Origin: an uncultured Scytonema sp.
GTDB taxonomy: Bacteria > Cyanobacteriota > Cyanobacteriia > Cyanobacteriales > Nostocaceae
Assembly: GCA_937873135.1 (NCBI GenBank)
Contig: CALMVQ010000360.1
Span: forward strand, 1-32,585
DNA length: 32,585 nucleotides
Direction of reading: 5' to 3'
The notes below the pieces were generated by a model. It was not told the DNA's origin and ran no database searches. It saw only the letters and a list, made by a program, of their open reading frames with translations. A program made the position numbers and the translations under genes. Below are positions 15,805 through 24,757 of this stretch, one piece after another. Positions within the stretch are counted from its first letter, which is position 1, and every line of letters begins with the position of its first letter.

Positions 15805-16827
15805 TTAAGCAGGTTCTGGCTGAGAAGCCCCAGTAACGCTTGGGTGATATTTCAGCAAAATACCTTGGTCTCCGACAATAAATCCCTTTTCTTGGGAAAA
15901 GAAAACAATCTTGTAAAAATTAGCAGGAACTCCTTCAACGCCACGGTCTTTTTCCCATGTTTTGCCACCATCAACACTTCGTAGCAAACTACCGCTTCCG
16001 CCACCTACCCAAATTTCATCAGGCGTGCGGTAAGCTAAATCAAGTAAGCCCCAACTTGTAGCAAATTCTGGATATTGAGCTTTTTGCCACTCTTCGGACT
16101 TAGCTGGATCGCTGAACTGTATTTGACCACCCCTTGCAAGCATCCACATTTGCTTCTCGTTAACAAATCCCATATTTTCAACACGTCGTGAACTATTCCG
16201 GTTATGGGGTACCCAAGCACTTTGCCCTGGTTCCCAAGTTGAATAGAAATTCCCCTTAGCGGAAACAGCAACGTATTTACCGTCCTCTGAACGTTCTATG
16301 TTACGAATGACACCAACAGCTTCTTCTACCTGGGCTTTCCAGTTTTGACCTGCATCTTGGGTTCTATATATTGCTCCCACATCGGTCGCCATCTCAGCCG
16401 AGTTTTTTCCGAGTGCGACAATGTTAACTGGGTTACCGGGTAGCTTTTCATTCAAAGGAATACGTGACCAAGAACTACCTTCATCAGTGCTATGCAAAAG
16501 AAAAAAAGGTTCTCCAACTATCCACCCTTCTTTACCTGAAAAACTCACTGAATTAAAGCGGTATTTTTGCTCATCTAATTCTAATTTAATTGGTTGCCAG
16601 GTTTCGCCACCGTTTTTTGTTTCCAAAAAAGTTGCGTTGCTACCAACGATGTAACCATGTTGGGGGTTCTCAGTAAAAGCAATATCTAGCAGTTTCGCGT
16701 CTGTTCCCAAAGAAATAATTTCCCAAGGGTTATTGGTGACTGAAGATACCTGACTACAACCGAAGCACATGAGGACAGTTATTAACACGGCGAATATTCG
16801 CTGCCCAATTTTTACACTTGAACGCAT
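15805..16827 (-). CDS. ycf48: Photosystem II assembly factor Ycf48 (HCF136)
   Basis: Ycf48 is a lumenal beta-propeller that binds newly made D1 during photosystem II assembly and repair. I choose the ATG at 16827 (340 residues); an in-frame ATG at 16866 adds 13 residues before the signal. The signal segment is IFAVLITVLMCFGC, with a lipobox-like Cys24. Propeller repeats are seen as GYIVGSNATFLETKNGGETW, LLHSTDEGSSWSRI, IYRTQDAGQNWKA and LLRSVDGGKTWEK. The Arg-rich surface patch expected in Ycf48 may include NRNSSRRVENMGF. It lies between rubA and psbE, the standard cyanobacterial order. Confidence 0.96.
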   Translation of the reverse strand: MRSSVKIGQRIFAVLITVLMCFGCSQVSSVTNNPWEIISLGTDAKLLDIAFTENPQHGYIVGSNATFLETKNGGETWQPIKLELDEQKYRFNSVSFSGKEGWIVGEPFFLLHSTDEGSSWSRIPLNEKLPGNPVNIVALGKNSAEMATDVGAIYRTQDAGQNWKAQVEEAVGVIRNIERSEDGKYVAVSAKGNFYSTWEPGQSAWVPHNRNSSRRVENMGFVNEKQMWMLARGGQIQFSDPAKSEEWQKAQYPEFATSWGLLDLAYRTPDEIWVGGGSGSLLRSVDGGKTWEKDRGVEGVPANFYKIVFFSQEKGFIVGDQGILLKYHPSVTGASQPEPA

Positions 16828-17042
16828 TTCTATTTGTTTACTTTTTGTGAATTTTTGAGCCAACACCGCGACTATAAATTCCGACGTATCGTAATTCCCG
16901 TCACATTGTCATGTATTCGCTATAGCGCTTTTTTAGTGCGACTTCCATCTTTTAGGAGTTGGCGAGAGCGCTATTTTTTGAGTAAAGAACTTATGAACAA
17001 TTTCACCCGTAGAGAATTGGTATAATTTCACACAATTGGGTT

Positions 17043-17378
17043 TTATTGTAAGCCGTAAATACTCATAAAAAACAGGAAGGCAAGAATTAAAGCACCGAAA
17101 ATCAGGAGATTCTTTTGTCCTGGGGTCATGTTATTTACACCCAAACCATAACCCAGATTTTCTTTAAAGCCAGAAGCCTTGTTAACAGGTCCGATGTTCG
17201 CAAAAGCGTTCTTTTTCGCACCGCACACTGGACAGATCCAAATGAGTGGCAATTCTGCAAAGGGTGTTCCCGGAGAAATGCCTTGCTTGTCATCGCCCTT
17301 ATCAGGTTCATAAATGTAACCGCAGGCACGGCACTCATAGCCGTCTAATACTGGATTTTCAACAGCTTGTTCGCTCAT
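17043..17378 (-). CDS. rubA: Membrane-anchored rubredoxin RubA
   Basis: A 111-residue thylakoid rubredoxin. The iron is held by Cys16 and Cys19 ([10 protein letters not shown]) and by Cys49 and Cys52 ([10 protein letters not shown]). A C-terminal membrane helix, [15 protein letters not shown], anchors it. RubA is required for photosystem II (D1/D2) and, in some species, photosystem I assembly. It is the first gene of the rubA-ycf48-psbEFLJ run and is divergent from ndhC across a 192-bp shared regulatory region. Confidence 0.97.
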   Translation of the reverse strand: MSEQAVENPVLDGYECRACGYIYEPDKGDDKQGISPGTPFAELPLIWICPVCGAKKNAFANIGPVNKASGFKENLGYGLGVNNMTPGQKNLLIFGALILAFLFFMSIYGLQ

Positions 17379-17514
17379 GGTGACATTGGTTAAGAGGTAA
17401 TTATTAAATCTACGTTAAAAATTATGACACAACTATGAGTTTTTTCTAACCCTAGCATAATTCACTCAAAATCATCTTTAGCTTGGTTTTAGAGGATTAA
17501 AAAATCTAAAAAGA

Positions 17515-17520
17515 TATAAT
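17515..17520 (+). promoter_or_regulatory. Candidate -10 box of the ndhCKJ operon
   Basis: A perfect TATAAT lies 50 bases before the ndhC start, in the rubA/ndhC divergent spacer. No clear -35 box is present at 17 bp spacing, so this is a weak assignment. Confidence 0.35.
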
Positions 17521-17570
17521 GTAAAAGAAGGTTACAAAGTTATTTCGATCCATAGCGGTAGAGATTTATT

Positions 17571-17933
17571 GTGTTTGTCCTCAGCGGTTACGAGTACCTT
17601 TTAGGCTTCTTCCTAGTTTGTAGCCTAGTGCCAGCCTTGGCTTTATCAGCGTCCAAGCTTCTTCGACCCAGTGGTCGCAGCCCAGAACGGCGCACAACTT
17701 ATGAATCCGGTATGGAACCCATCGGTGGTGCCTGGATTCAGTTCAACATCCGCTACTACATGTTTGCGCTGATCTTCGTCATCTTTGATGTAGAAACAGT
17801 TTTTTTGTATCCATGGGCAGTTGCGTTCCACCTTCTTGGTTTATTGGCATTTATTGAAGCCCTCATTTTTATTGCAATTCTTGTAATTGCCCTTGTCTAT
17901 GCATGGCGTAAAGGAGCTTTGGAATGGTCTTAA
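17571..17933 (+). CDS. ndhC: NDH-1 subunit 3, NdhC
   Basis: A 120-residue membrane subunit of the cyanobacterial NDH-1 complex (plastoquinone reduction, cyclic electron flow, respiration). Three hydrophobic helices are seen, with the signature [44 protein letters not shown], of which the core ESGMEP and FDVE are diagnostic. It starts at GTG, with no ATG option that preserves the helix. It overlaps ndhK by 10 bases. Confidence 0.97.
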   Translation: MFVLSGYEYLLGFFLVCSLVPALALSASKLLRPSGRSPERRTTYESGMEPIGGAWIQFNIRYYMFALIFVIFDVETVFLYPWAVAFHLLGLLAFIEALIFIAILVIALVYAWRKGALEWS

Positions 17934-18655
17934 ATACCAACTTAGAGGATAAAGAGCGTATCCTCAACCCGATCGGGCGTCCGACAGTCACCCAAGAGTT
18001 GTCAGAAAACGTCATCCTCACCACTGTTGATGACCTATATAATTGGGTAAGACTTTCGAGTTTGTGGCCCTTACTGTTTGGCACAGCTTGCTGCTTTATT
18101 GAGTTTGCAGCTTTAATTGGCTCCCGTTTTGACTTTGACCGCTTTGGATTGATTCCCCGTTCTAGCCCTCGTCAAGCTGACTTGATCATTACAGCTGGCA
18201 CAATCACTATGAAGATGGCACCTCAACTCGTGCGTCTTTATGAACAAATGCCAGAACCAAAGTATGTGATTGCTATGGGCGCTTGCACGATTACTGGCGG
18301 GATGTTCAGCGTTGATTCTCCATCTGCCGTCCGTGGAGTTGATAAACTGATTCCAGTGGATGTGTACTTACCCGGTTGTCCGCCGCGTCCAGAAGCGATT
18401 ATCGACGCTATTATCAAGTTGCGCAAGAAGATCGCTAACGAGTCGATGCAAGAACGGAATATCATTAAGCAAAGTCACCGCTACTATAGCACGACTCACA
18501 ATATGAAGCCAGCAGAGCAAATCCACACTGGTAAGTATTTGCAGGCAGAAACTCGCATAACGCCGCCCAAGGAATTAGTGGAAGCGATCGGTATGCCAGT
18601 ACCACCAGCTCTCCTTGCGGAAAAAGCAAAAAAGGAGGAACGTCGCCTTGGCTGA
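17924..18655 (+). CDS. ndhK: NDH-1 subunit NdhK
   Basis: A 243-residue hydrophilic NDH-1 subunit carrying the [4Fe-4S] cluster N2. The ligands are Cys56 and Cys57 ([11 protein letters not shown]), Cys121 ([11 protein letters not shown]) and Cys152 (LPGCPPRPE). AAGGAG lies 7 bases before the ATG, inside the end of ndhC. The last bases overlap the ndhJ start. The C-terminal extension past about residue 200 is typical of cyanobacteria. Confidence 0.98.
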   Translation: MVLNTNLEDKERILNPIGRPTVTQELSENVILTTVDDLYNWVRLSSLWPLLFGTACCFIEFAALIGSRFDFDRFGLIPRSSPRQADLIITAGTITMKMAPQLVRLYEQMPEPKYVIAMGACTITGGMFSVDSPSAVRGVDKLIPVDVYLPGCPPRPEAIIDAIIKLRKKIANESMQERNIIKQSHRYYSTTHNMKPAEQIHTGKYLQAETRITPPKELVEAIGMPVPPALLAEKAKKEERRLG

Positions 18656-19175
18656 AGAAGAATCAAAACTAGTCCCAGCAGACGAACAGTCTTTGGCAAA
18701 AGTTGGTAAAGTCTCCCAGTGGTTAACGGAAAATTCCTTTGCCCATGAGTCCTTGGAAGCAGACCGTAATGGTGTAGAGATTATTAAGGTGGAGGCGGAC
18801 TTTCTGCTTCCTTTATCCACAGCATTATATGCCTATGGGTTTAATTATCTCCAGTGTCAATCTGGAATCGACTTAGGTCCAGGAAAGCAGTTGGTTAGCA
18901 TGTATCACCTGGTGAAAGTCGGTGATAATGTTGATCGCCCCGAAGAAGTGCGTTTGAAAGTCTTCTTACCACGAGAAAACCCCAGAGTGCCGTCAGTCTA
19001 CTGGATTTGGAAAGCGGCAGATTGGCAAGAACGCGAGTCTTATGATCTGTACGGCATTATCTACGAAGGACACCCAAACCTCAAGCGGATCTTAATGCCA
19101 GAAGATTGGGTAGGTTATCCTTTACGTAAAGATTACATCTCGCCAGATTTCTACGAGTTGCAGGACGCTTACTAG
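18648..19175 (+). CDS. ndhJ: NDH-1 subunit NdhJ
   Basis: A 175-residue subunit equivalent to complex I subunit Nuo[24 protein letters not shown] is the family signature (core ERESYD), followed by [23 protein letters not shown] place the start at TTG 18648 ([10 protein letters not shown]) because AAAGGAGG lies 9 bases upstream and the frame upstream is Lys/Arg-rich and unlike the family. It overlaps ndhK by 8 bases, so the three genes are translationally coupled. Confidence 0.96.
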   Translation: MAEEESKLVPADEQSLAKVGKVSQWLTENSFAHESLEADRNGVEIIKVEADFLLPLSTALYAYGFNYLQCQSGIDLGPGKQLVSMYHLVKVGDNVDRPEEVRLKVFLPRENPRVPSVYWIWKAADWQERESYDLYGIIYEGHPNLKRILMPEDWVGYPLRKDYISPDFYELQDAY

Positions 19176-19411
19176 AGCGACAAACCTCACTCTTAACTGC
19201 TCTCCACAGCGCCCATCCATTACCCGCATTTTCTCGATATTCACTAAACTTACTTGGAATCATATTGGAACAATTGATCGGTACAGTTTTGTGATCAGAG
19301 TTCAGATGCGGGTGATATATTATGGTAAAATCCTTAGCCAAAGATTTAAAGCTTATAACTCCGCACAAGAGGTAGAATAATCCTAATTCTAAAGCTTCAT
19401 TCACTTGAACT

Positions 19412-20161
19412 ATGACGATGCATATCGAACTCCAAAGTGCATTTACCAACCGCCATGTCCTTAAAGTTATTAGTGGCTTAAATAACTTTGACGCTGATCG
19501 TGTAGCAGCAACCATCAAAGCAGCCGATTTGGGCGGTGCTACTTTTGTTGACATTGCTGCCGATCCTGGTTTAGTTAAATTGGCAAAATCATTGACAGAT
19601 AAGCCAATATGTGTGTCAGCAGTAGAACCAGAGAAATTTGTCCGAGCGCATGCAGCTGGAGCAGATTTAATTGAAATTGGTAACTTCGATTCTTTCTATG
19701 CCCAAGGACGTAGATTTGAAGCCGAGGAAGTTTTAGCACTGACTCACCAAACTCGCACTCTTCTTCCGGAAATCACTCTCAGTGTCACTGTTCCCCACAT
19801 TCTTCAGTTAGATGAACAAGTTAAGCTGGCAGAGGAACTGGTGAAAGCAGGTGCAGATATTATCCAAACCGAAGGTGGTACTAGTAGTCACCCAACCCAC
19901 CCTGGAACTTTAGGACTTATTGAAAAAGCCGCACCCACCTTAGCAGCAGCTTATGAAATTTCTCGTGCAGTATCAGTTCCAGTGCTGTGTGCTTCGGGTA
20001 TTTCTAGCGTAACAGCTCCCCTGGCGATCGCTGCTGGTGCAGCTGGTGTTGGAGTCGGTTCTGCTATCAACCAACTCAACAGCGAAGTGGCAATGATTGC
20101 TGTAGTACGTAGCTTGGTAGAAGTCTTGGGAACTGGAATAAAAGTAGGGAGTAGGAAGTAG
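19412..20161 (+). CDS. ycf23: Ycf23 / DUF561 family protein
   Basis: A 249-residue predicted TIM-barrel protein conserved in cyanobacteria and some plastids; its function is not established. Barrel-like features are GGATFVDIAADP, CVSAVEP, GADLIEIGNFDSFY, GADIIQTEGGTSS and VPVLCASGIS. The phosphate-binding-like ending is GAAGVGVGSAINQLNS. The last residues (KVGSRK) are encoded within a heptanucleotide repeat, so the C-terminus is probably strain-variable. A second ATG lies 6 bases in. It is 236 bp downstream of ndhJ and probably separately transcribed. Confidence 0.93.
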   Translation: MTMHIELQSAFTNRHVLKVISGLNNFDADRVAATIKAADLGGATFVDIAADPGLVKLAKSLTDKPICVSAVEPEKFVRAHAAGADLIEIGNFDSFYAQGRRFEAEEVLALTHQTRTLLPEITLSVTVPHILQLDEQVKLAEELVKAGADIIQTEGGTSSHPTHPGTLGLIEKAAPTLAAAYEISRAVSVPVLCASGISSVTAPLAIAAGAAGVGVGSAINQLNSEVAMIAVVRSLVEVLGTGIKVGSRK

Positions 20162-20177
20162 AGAGTAGCGAGTGGGA
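20143..20177 (+). repeat. Heptanucleotide tandem repeat (STRR type), 5 units
   Basis: AGTAGGG, AGTAGGA, AGTAGAG, AGTAGCG and AGTGGGA follow without gaps. Short tandemly repeated heptamers are characteristic of filamentous cyanobacterial genomes. The array covers the ycf23 stop codon (20159-20161). Confidence 0.85.
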
Positions 20178-20229
20178 ATTTTGGATTTTGGATTGCATCT
20201 AAGATCCAAAATCTAAAATATCTATTCCC
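20174..20229. terminator. Long inverted repeat between convergent ycf23 and aminotransferase genes
   Basis: ATTTTGGATTTTGGATT (20178-20194) and AAGATCCAAAATCTAAAAT (20201-20219) pair almost completely around a short loop, with outer GGGAA/TTCCC extending the stem. It probably serves as a bidirectional transcription stop. It abuts the tandem heptamers, so it may also be part of a repeat element. Confidence 0.6.
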
Positions 20230-20230
20230 C

Positions 20231-21355
20231 TTAACTAAGGGAATCCTTCAAACTATAAATGACCTGGTTTTGCTGTTCAACTGACAATTCTGGGAACATG
20301 GGTAAGGATAAGACTTGGTGGCAGGCTTGCTCTGCTACGGGTAATTGCCCCACCACATACCCCAAATGTTTATAAACTGGTTGTAAGTGTAAAGGGTAGG
20401 GGTAGTAAACCATTGTGTTTACACCCCTCTCTTGCAATTGAGTCCGAACCAAGTCTCTTTTATTTTCTAAAACACGAATGGTATATTGATTCCATACTCC
20501 CATACCACCAGCTAATTCTTGAGGTGGAATGATGCCGGCAATCTGACTGAGGAATTGGTGGTAATGGGCTGCAACTTGCCGTCTTTGGTTATTCCACATA
20601 CTTAGATAACGCAGCTTAATTTGAAGTATAGCTGCTTGTAATGCGTCTAAACGGCTATTAACACCAATCTCTTCTTGTAAGTAGTTAGTTTTTTGACCGT
20701 GATTTCGGAGCATCCGAATTTTCTTTGCGATCTCCGGATCGTTAGTTGCGATCGCCCCACCATCTCCACAAGCACCGAGATTCTTTGTAGGGTAAAAACT
20801 AAAGCAACCGATATGTCCAATACTTCCTACTTTTTGCCCAACCCAACTTGCTCCTGTAGACTGAGCACAATCTTCAATAACAATGAGATTATGGGTTTGT
20901 GCTACGTCAATCAATGCGGTCATATCCGCAGGTTGCCCGAATAAGTGTACTGGTATAATTGCTTTAGTTTTCGGTGTTACTACCTTCTCGACTTGCTCCA
21001 CATCCAAATTAAATGTAGTCGCATTGATATCCACAAACACTGGCTTCGCACCTAAATTGCTGATAACTTCGGCAGTGGCAATAAAAGTAAACGGTGTTGT
21101 AATGACTTCATCACCTGCACCAATATCAAAAGCTCTCAGTGCTAGAGAAAGTGCATCAGTACCAGAGTTACAAGCGACACATTCAGTTACACCAGTGTAA
21201 GCGGCAAACTGTTGCTCAAAACCTTCAACTACAGGACCACCAATATAACGACCAGAAGCTAGAACCTCCAAGACGGCTGCACTCACTTCTGCTTCGATGC
21301 TAATGTATTGCTGCCTGATGTCAAAGGCAGGGATGGAATTTACACTTTGAATCAT
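20231..21355 (-). CDS. DegT/DnrJ/EryC1/StrS-family PLP aminotransferase
   Basis: A 374-residue PLP enzyme that typically aminates keto sugars for polysaccharide or glycan building. The cofactor lysine is Lys191 in SFYPTKNLGACGDGG, and Asp162 in IEDCAQ would contact the pyridine nitrogen. SGRYIGGPVVEGFE and CNSGTDALSLAL are family-typical, as is HLFGQPADM. The length is normal and the protein is complete. It stands alone here, with no other sugar-nucleotide gene in view, so the substrate cannot be set. WecE/QdtB-like activity is one option. Confidence 0.93.
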   Translation of the reverse strand: MIQSVNSIPAFDIRQQYISIEAEVSAAVLEVLASGRYIGGPVVEGFEQQFAAYTGVTECVACNSGTDALSLALRAFDIGAGDEVITTPFTFIATAEVISNLGAKPVFVDINATTFNLDVEQVEKVVTPKTKAIIPVHLFGQPADMTALIDVAQTHNLIVIEDCAQSTGASWVGQKVGSIGHIGCFSFYPTKNLGACGDGGAIATNDPEIAKKIRMLRNHGQKTNYLQEEIGVNSRLDALQAAILQIKLRYLSMWNNQRRQVAAHYHQFLSQIAGIIPPQELAGGMGVWNQYTIRVLENKRDLVRTQLQERGVNTMVYYPYPLHLQPVYKHLGYVVGQLPVAEQACHQVLSLPMFPELSVEQQNQVIYSLKDSLS

Positions 21356-21941
21356 GAGTTTTTATCTTAAAGAATTGAAGATAGATGCCGACTGGAATCG
21401 TGGCAAGCATTCAGCTATTATCGGTCACTGGTTAGCGTTCTTAGAAGCAAATCGTGTAACCCTTTAAAGACATAAACAAGTCATGTATGCTCATGCTGAC
21501 GACTAGCGGTTGATATACTTACGAATGATTAAGGAAACGAGGTTACAGAAAGATTACCATGTGGAATCAGCCTCACTCAGAGTTTTTACTAAGATATATA
21601 ATCGGAAAAGCGATCATTTTCTCTTGAAAGTGATATACATCAACCCTGAATCAATACCAAGGATTAAAGTTCCTAACGTGTTAGCTTTTTTTGAGGACTT
21701 GTAGAGATACGCTGTCGGAAACATCTCTACTGACTAAACCGATGCGAGATGCTCGGATTGGAAGTTCAACTTGCCCCTAGATTTATCCATCGAATCATCT
21801 TAAATCTAATCCACTCAGGTGCAACCCTCTGGCAGGGAAACAATCCGGGCATCCGTTGCACGAAAGTTTGCTTTATTTGGGAAACCAAAAGCGCCAAAAT
21901 TGATTGACTATACTAAAAATGACAAAGGAGGAAGAAAACCC
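21356..21941. other. Spacer between the aminotransferase and the FetB-type permease
   Basis: 586 bases upstream of two divergent genes. A 64-codon frame at 21510-21704 (plus) has no motif or clear binding site, and I do not call it. The in-frame extension of the permease up to 21819 is rejected because a strong binding site precedes the ATG at 21942. Confidence 0.5.
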
Positions 21942-22745
21942 ATGCAGGATCTGATCAAACTGGATGTGGTGGATTTGGCTAGCGCTGTGGGATTGATGGG
22001 CATAGCTATTGGTTTATCTGCGTGGGAAAAACTGGGACTAGAACTAAACTTAGCCCTTGCAACTGGTCGAACTATTCTGCAATTGGTGGTATTGGGATAT
22101 GTTTTCGACTTTATCTTTGCTTTTGACAATCCTTGGGCAGTTTTGGTGATTTTAGCAGTAATACTGACAATTTCGGCGGTTGGAGTCCGAAATCGCATCA
22201 CTCAAAAAATTCCACAGATATTGCCCTTGGTATGGGGGTCTATTTTTGTTAGTACAACCTTAACGCTGATTTATATAAATTTCTTGATTATTCAACGTCC
22301 AGATAGATTAATAACTGAGCCACATAGATGGTATGAAGCGCAGTATGTCATTCCCTTAGCTGGAATAGTGTTAGGTAATGCCATGAATGCTGCAGCGATC
22401 GCTGGAGAACGCTTAGTCAGCACTATCAACGCCAGTCATTTAGAAATAGAAACTCATCTTAGCTTAGGCGCAACCCCCCAACAAGCAGTGACTCAATACC
22501 GTAAAGACGCAATTCGCGCCGGAATATTTCCTACTATTAATCAAATGATGATTATCGGGATGGTCACACTTCCAGCTATCATCACCGGGCAGTTGTTGAG
22601 TGGCGTTAATGCCCGCGAAGCCGCATCCTACCAAATTTTGATTATGTTCATGATTGCTGTCACCAACTTGCTAACAACACTGTTGCTTACACGAGGACTT
22701 TGTCGTGTTTTTTTTAACTCTGCTGCACAGCTGATCAGGAGCTAA
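21942..22745 (+). CDS. UPF0014 / FetB-type membrane permease
   Basis: A 267-residue integral membrane protein of the UPF0014 family, whose E. coli member FetB (YbbM) works with the ATPase FetA in iron export. About seven hydrophobic spans are seen. The family signature is in the loop around residues 140-190: IPLAGIVLGNAMNAAAIAGERL, then LSLGATPQQAVTQYRKDAIRAG, then PTINQMMIIGMVTLPAIITGQ. AAAGGAGG lies 10-18 bases before the chosen ATG. No partner ATPase gene is next to it, so it must be supplied elsewhere. Confidence 0.9.
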   Translation: MQDLIKLDVVDLASAVGLMGIAIGLSAWEKLGLELNLALATGRTILQLVVLGYVFDFIFAFDNPWAVLVILAVILTISAVGVRNRITQKIPQILPLVWGSIFVSTTLTLIYINFLIIQRPDRLITEPHRWYEAQYVIPLAGIVLGNAMNAAAIAGERLVSTINASHLEIETHLSLGATPQQAVTQYRKDAIRAGIFPTINQMMIIGMVTLPAIITGQLLSGVNAREAASYQILIMFMIAVTNLLTTLLLTRGLCRVFFNSAAQLIRS

Positions 22746-22768
22746 TATGGCAACATTTAATCTCCTAG

Positions 22769-22972
22769 CTTGAGCCACAGCACTCGAGAGTGGTAGAGCA
22801 AAGTAATCAGGATATTGCTACTTCTTTGTCAATTAGCGACGGTACTGTTTACGCTCATATTAACAATATACTATCAACCTTTTTGATCAATGGACTCTGC
22901 TATGATGGGGCTTGGAATCAACAGACTCTCCTCAACAGGATTGTAGAGGTGATCGACTCTCAACCAAGGTAG
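22769..22972 (+). pseudogene. Fragment of a LuxR/NarL-type helix-turn-helix
   Basis: The frame from 22769 reads LEPQHSRVVEQ, SNQDIATSLSISDGTVYAHINNILS, with a GTG at 22790. This is the DNA-binding helix-turn-helix of NarL/FixJ response regulators (usual form SNKEIA..L.IS.GTVK.HV.NIL.KL). The receiver domain is absent and the sequence diverges after NILSTF. It is probably a decayed remnant; a short stand-alone protein cannot be excluded. Confidence 0.6.
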
Positions 22973-23008
22973 ACTACTGAAAATTCTACTTTATCAGGAG
23001 TTCAAACA

Positions 23009-23596
23009 ATGGGAGCAAAAAAGATTTTGATGATTGTTGGCGACTTCGTGGAAGATTACGAAGCAATGGTGCCTTATCAAGCTTTGACAATGGTCGGGCA
23101 TGAGGTGCATACGGTGTGTCCGGATAAAAAGCCAGGTGAGACAGTTCGCACCGCCATCCACGATTTCGACGGTGAGCAAACCTACAGCGAGAAGCCGGGA
23201 CACAAGTTTCGCATCACGACGGACTTTGATGAAGTCAAGCCTGAAAATTACGATGCGCTTATAATACCAGGTGGACGTGCGCCTGAGTACCTGCGCTTGA
23301 ACGATCGCGTGCTGGAGATTGTCCGCCACTTTGCATTCGAGAACAAACCGCTCGCTGCTATATGTCACGCACCACAGATACTTGCAGCTGCAGGCGTGCT
23401 GAAAGGTCGGCTATGCACTTCCTACATCACCCAAAAGCCGGAAGTGTTGTCAGCAGGAGCGCAGTGGGGCGAACCAAACGAGACTCTCTCGAATGCGTTT
23501 GTAGACGGCAACCTTGTGACTGCTGTGGTGTGGCCCGGTCAACCTGAGTGGCTGCGTAAGTTCTTGGAAGTTTTGGGTAGCCGCATAGAACCTTAA
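23009..23596 (+). CDS. DJ-1/PfpI family protein
   Basis: A 195-residue member of the DJ-1/PfpI superfamily, annotated elsewhere as protease, deglycase or glyoxalase-like stress proteins. The nucleophile is Cys119 in AAICHAPQ, with His120, and Glu15 is in [22 protein letters not shown] is the usual flavodoxin-like strand and loop. AGGAG lies a few bases upstream of the ATG. By eye its codon use is richer in G/C at third positions than its neighbours, which hints at transfer. The neighbouring SDR genes may form a stress or detoxification group, but there are 129 bp and no clear operon. Confidence 0.93.
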   Translation: MGAKKILMIVGDFVEDYEAMVPYQALTMVGHEVHTVCPDKKPGETVRTAIHDFDGEQTYSEKPGHKFRITTDFDEVKPENYDALIIPGGRAPEYLRLNDRVLEIVRHFAFENKPLAAICHAPQILAAAGVLKGRLCTSYITQKPEVLSAGAQWGEPNETLSNAFVDGNLVTAVVWPGQPEWLRKFLEVLGSRIEP

Positions 23597-23725
23597 ACTA
23601 GTAAACAGTGATTAGAAGTGTGGGGGATAAAGACACGCACCACCAGCGCCTGATACTAATTGGTTATAAAACTGATAACTGATAGAAATCATGAAGAGCA
23701 AATATTTAAATCATGGAGTTTAAAA

Positions 23726-24604
23726 ATGTCTGACAACAAAAAAGTCTGGCTAATTACTGGTAGTTCTACTGGGTTTGGACGCGCTTTAGCTCAAGCAGTT
23801 CTCAAACATGGGGATGACGTCGTCGCTACCGCCCGCAAAGCGGAGCAATTAAACGATTTAGTTAGTGAATTTCCAGAAACAACAAAGGCTGTCCGTTTGG
23901 ATGTTACTAACCTCAACGAAGTAAAAGCAGGGGTGGACACAGCCATAGAAGCGTTTGGTCGGATTGATGTACTTGTGAATAACGCTGGCTTCGGTTTGAT
24001 TGGGGCGCTAGAAGAAGTGAGCGAGGAACAAATTCGGCGCAACTTTGAGACAAACCTCTTTGGTGCAATTAATATGATGCGAGCTGTCCTGCCAATTATG
24101 CGACAACAGAAAGCAGGACACATCCTCAATATGTCTGCAATTGCCGGATTTACCAACGAATTGGGCTTCTCTATTTATGGAGGTGCTAAGTTCGCCTTAG
24201 AAGGAGTATCGGAAGCAGTATATGGTGAAGTTGCACCTCTTGGGATCAAAGTGACAATTGTCGAACCAGGTCCGTTTCGTACTGATTTTATCGGGCGATC
24301 GCTTGACCGAGCTGAACAAAGCATGGATGTATACAAAGATACTGTTGGTAAGTTCCTCCAGTTCCTCGACAAAATAGAAGGAAGTCAGCCAGGAAACCCC
24401 GATAAAGCAGCACAGGTGCTGATTAAAGTTGTGAATTCTGAGAATCCACCGTTGCGTTTGGTGCTCGGTAAGTACGCATACAGCAAGTTCCGTCAGAAGA
24501 TTGAGTCGCTGACTGCTGAGTTAGATGCTTGGGAGGCGGTAGCAGCAAATACTGATTTTGAGACAGAAGGGAGGAGGACCGAAGAAAGAACTCGAAAGTT
24601 TTGA
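23726..24604 (+). CDS. Short-chain dehydrogenase/reductase
   Basis: A 292-residue classical SDR from the ATG at 23726, with TGGAG upstream; a frame extension to 23660 is unsupported. The NAD(P) motif is TGSSTGFG (11-18), NNAG is at 85-88, and the catalytic residues are Ser137, Tyr151 and Lys155 (YGGAK). Long C-terminal segments such as PGPFRTDF and KAAQVLIKVV.S..PPLRLVLG match the oxidoreductases often named retinol dehydrogenase-like. The substrate is unknown. Confidence 0.92.
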   Translation: MSDNKKVWLITGSSTGFGRALAQAVLKHGDDVVATARKAEQLNDLVSEFPETTKAVRLDVTNLNEVKAGVDTAIEAFGRIDVLVNNAGFGLIGALEEVSEEQIRRNFETNLFGAINMMRAVLPIMRQQKAGHILNMSAIAGFTNELGFSIYGGAKFALEGVSEAVYGEVAPLGIKVTIVEPGPFRTDFIGRSLDRAEQSMDVYKDTVGKFLQFLDKIEGSQPGNPDKAAQVLIKVVNSENPPLRLVLGKYAYSKFRQKIESLTAELDAWEAVAANTDFETEGRRTEERTRKF

Positions 24605-24648
24605 ACTTAAAAGTGGTCAAAATTGGGAGTGTTCTACATACAATTAGA

Positions 24649-24688
24649 TGAACGAATTTGCAAAACTTTCGATTTGCAAATTCGTTCA
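24649..24688. repeat. Perfect 16-bp inverted repeat between two SDR genes
   Basis: TGAACGAATTTGCAAA and TTTGCAAATTCGTTCA are exact reverse complements with an 8-base centre. No T-tract follows. It may be a strong RNA hairpin ending the upstream transcript or a palindromic operator for the downstream gene. Confidence 0.9.
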
Positions 24689-24757
24689 CGCATCAGAAGT
24701 CATCTAAATACATCTGAATGAACATAATCAAAAAACCGTTAGAAATTAAGGAGAAAA

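Noticed and set aside
15571-15984. 137-codon plus-strand frame antisense to psbE and ycf48
   Set aside because: It overlaps two certain genes on the other strand and shows no family features.
21510-21704. 64-codon plus-strand frame
   Set aside because: No recognisable motif or convincing start signal; not strong enough to call.
22994-23368. 124-codon minus-strand frame antisense to the DJ-1/PfpI gene
   Set aside because: The sense frame has intact catalytic motifs; this is its shadow.
24649-24688. Reading the perfect inverted repeat as an intrinsic terminator
   Set aside because: There is no T-tract on either side, so I list it as an inverted repeat of uncertain role.
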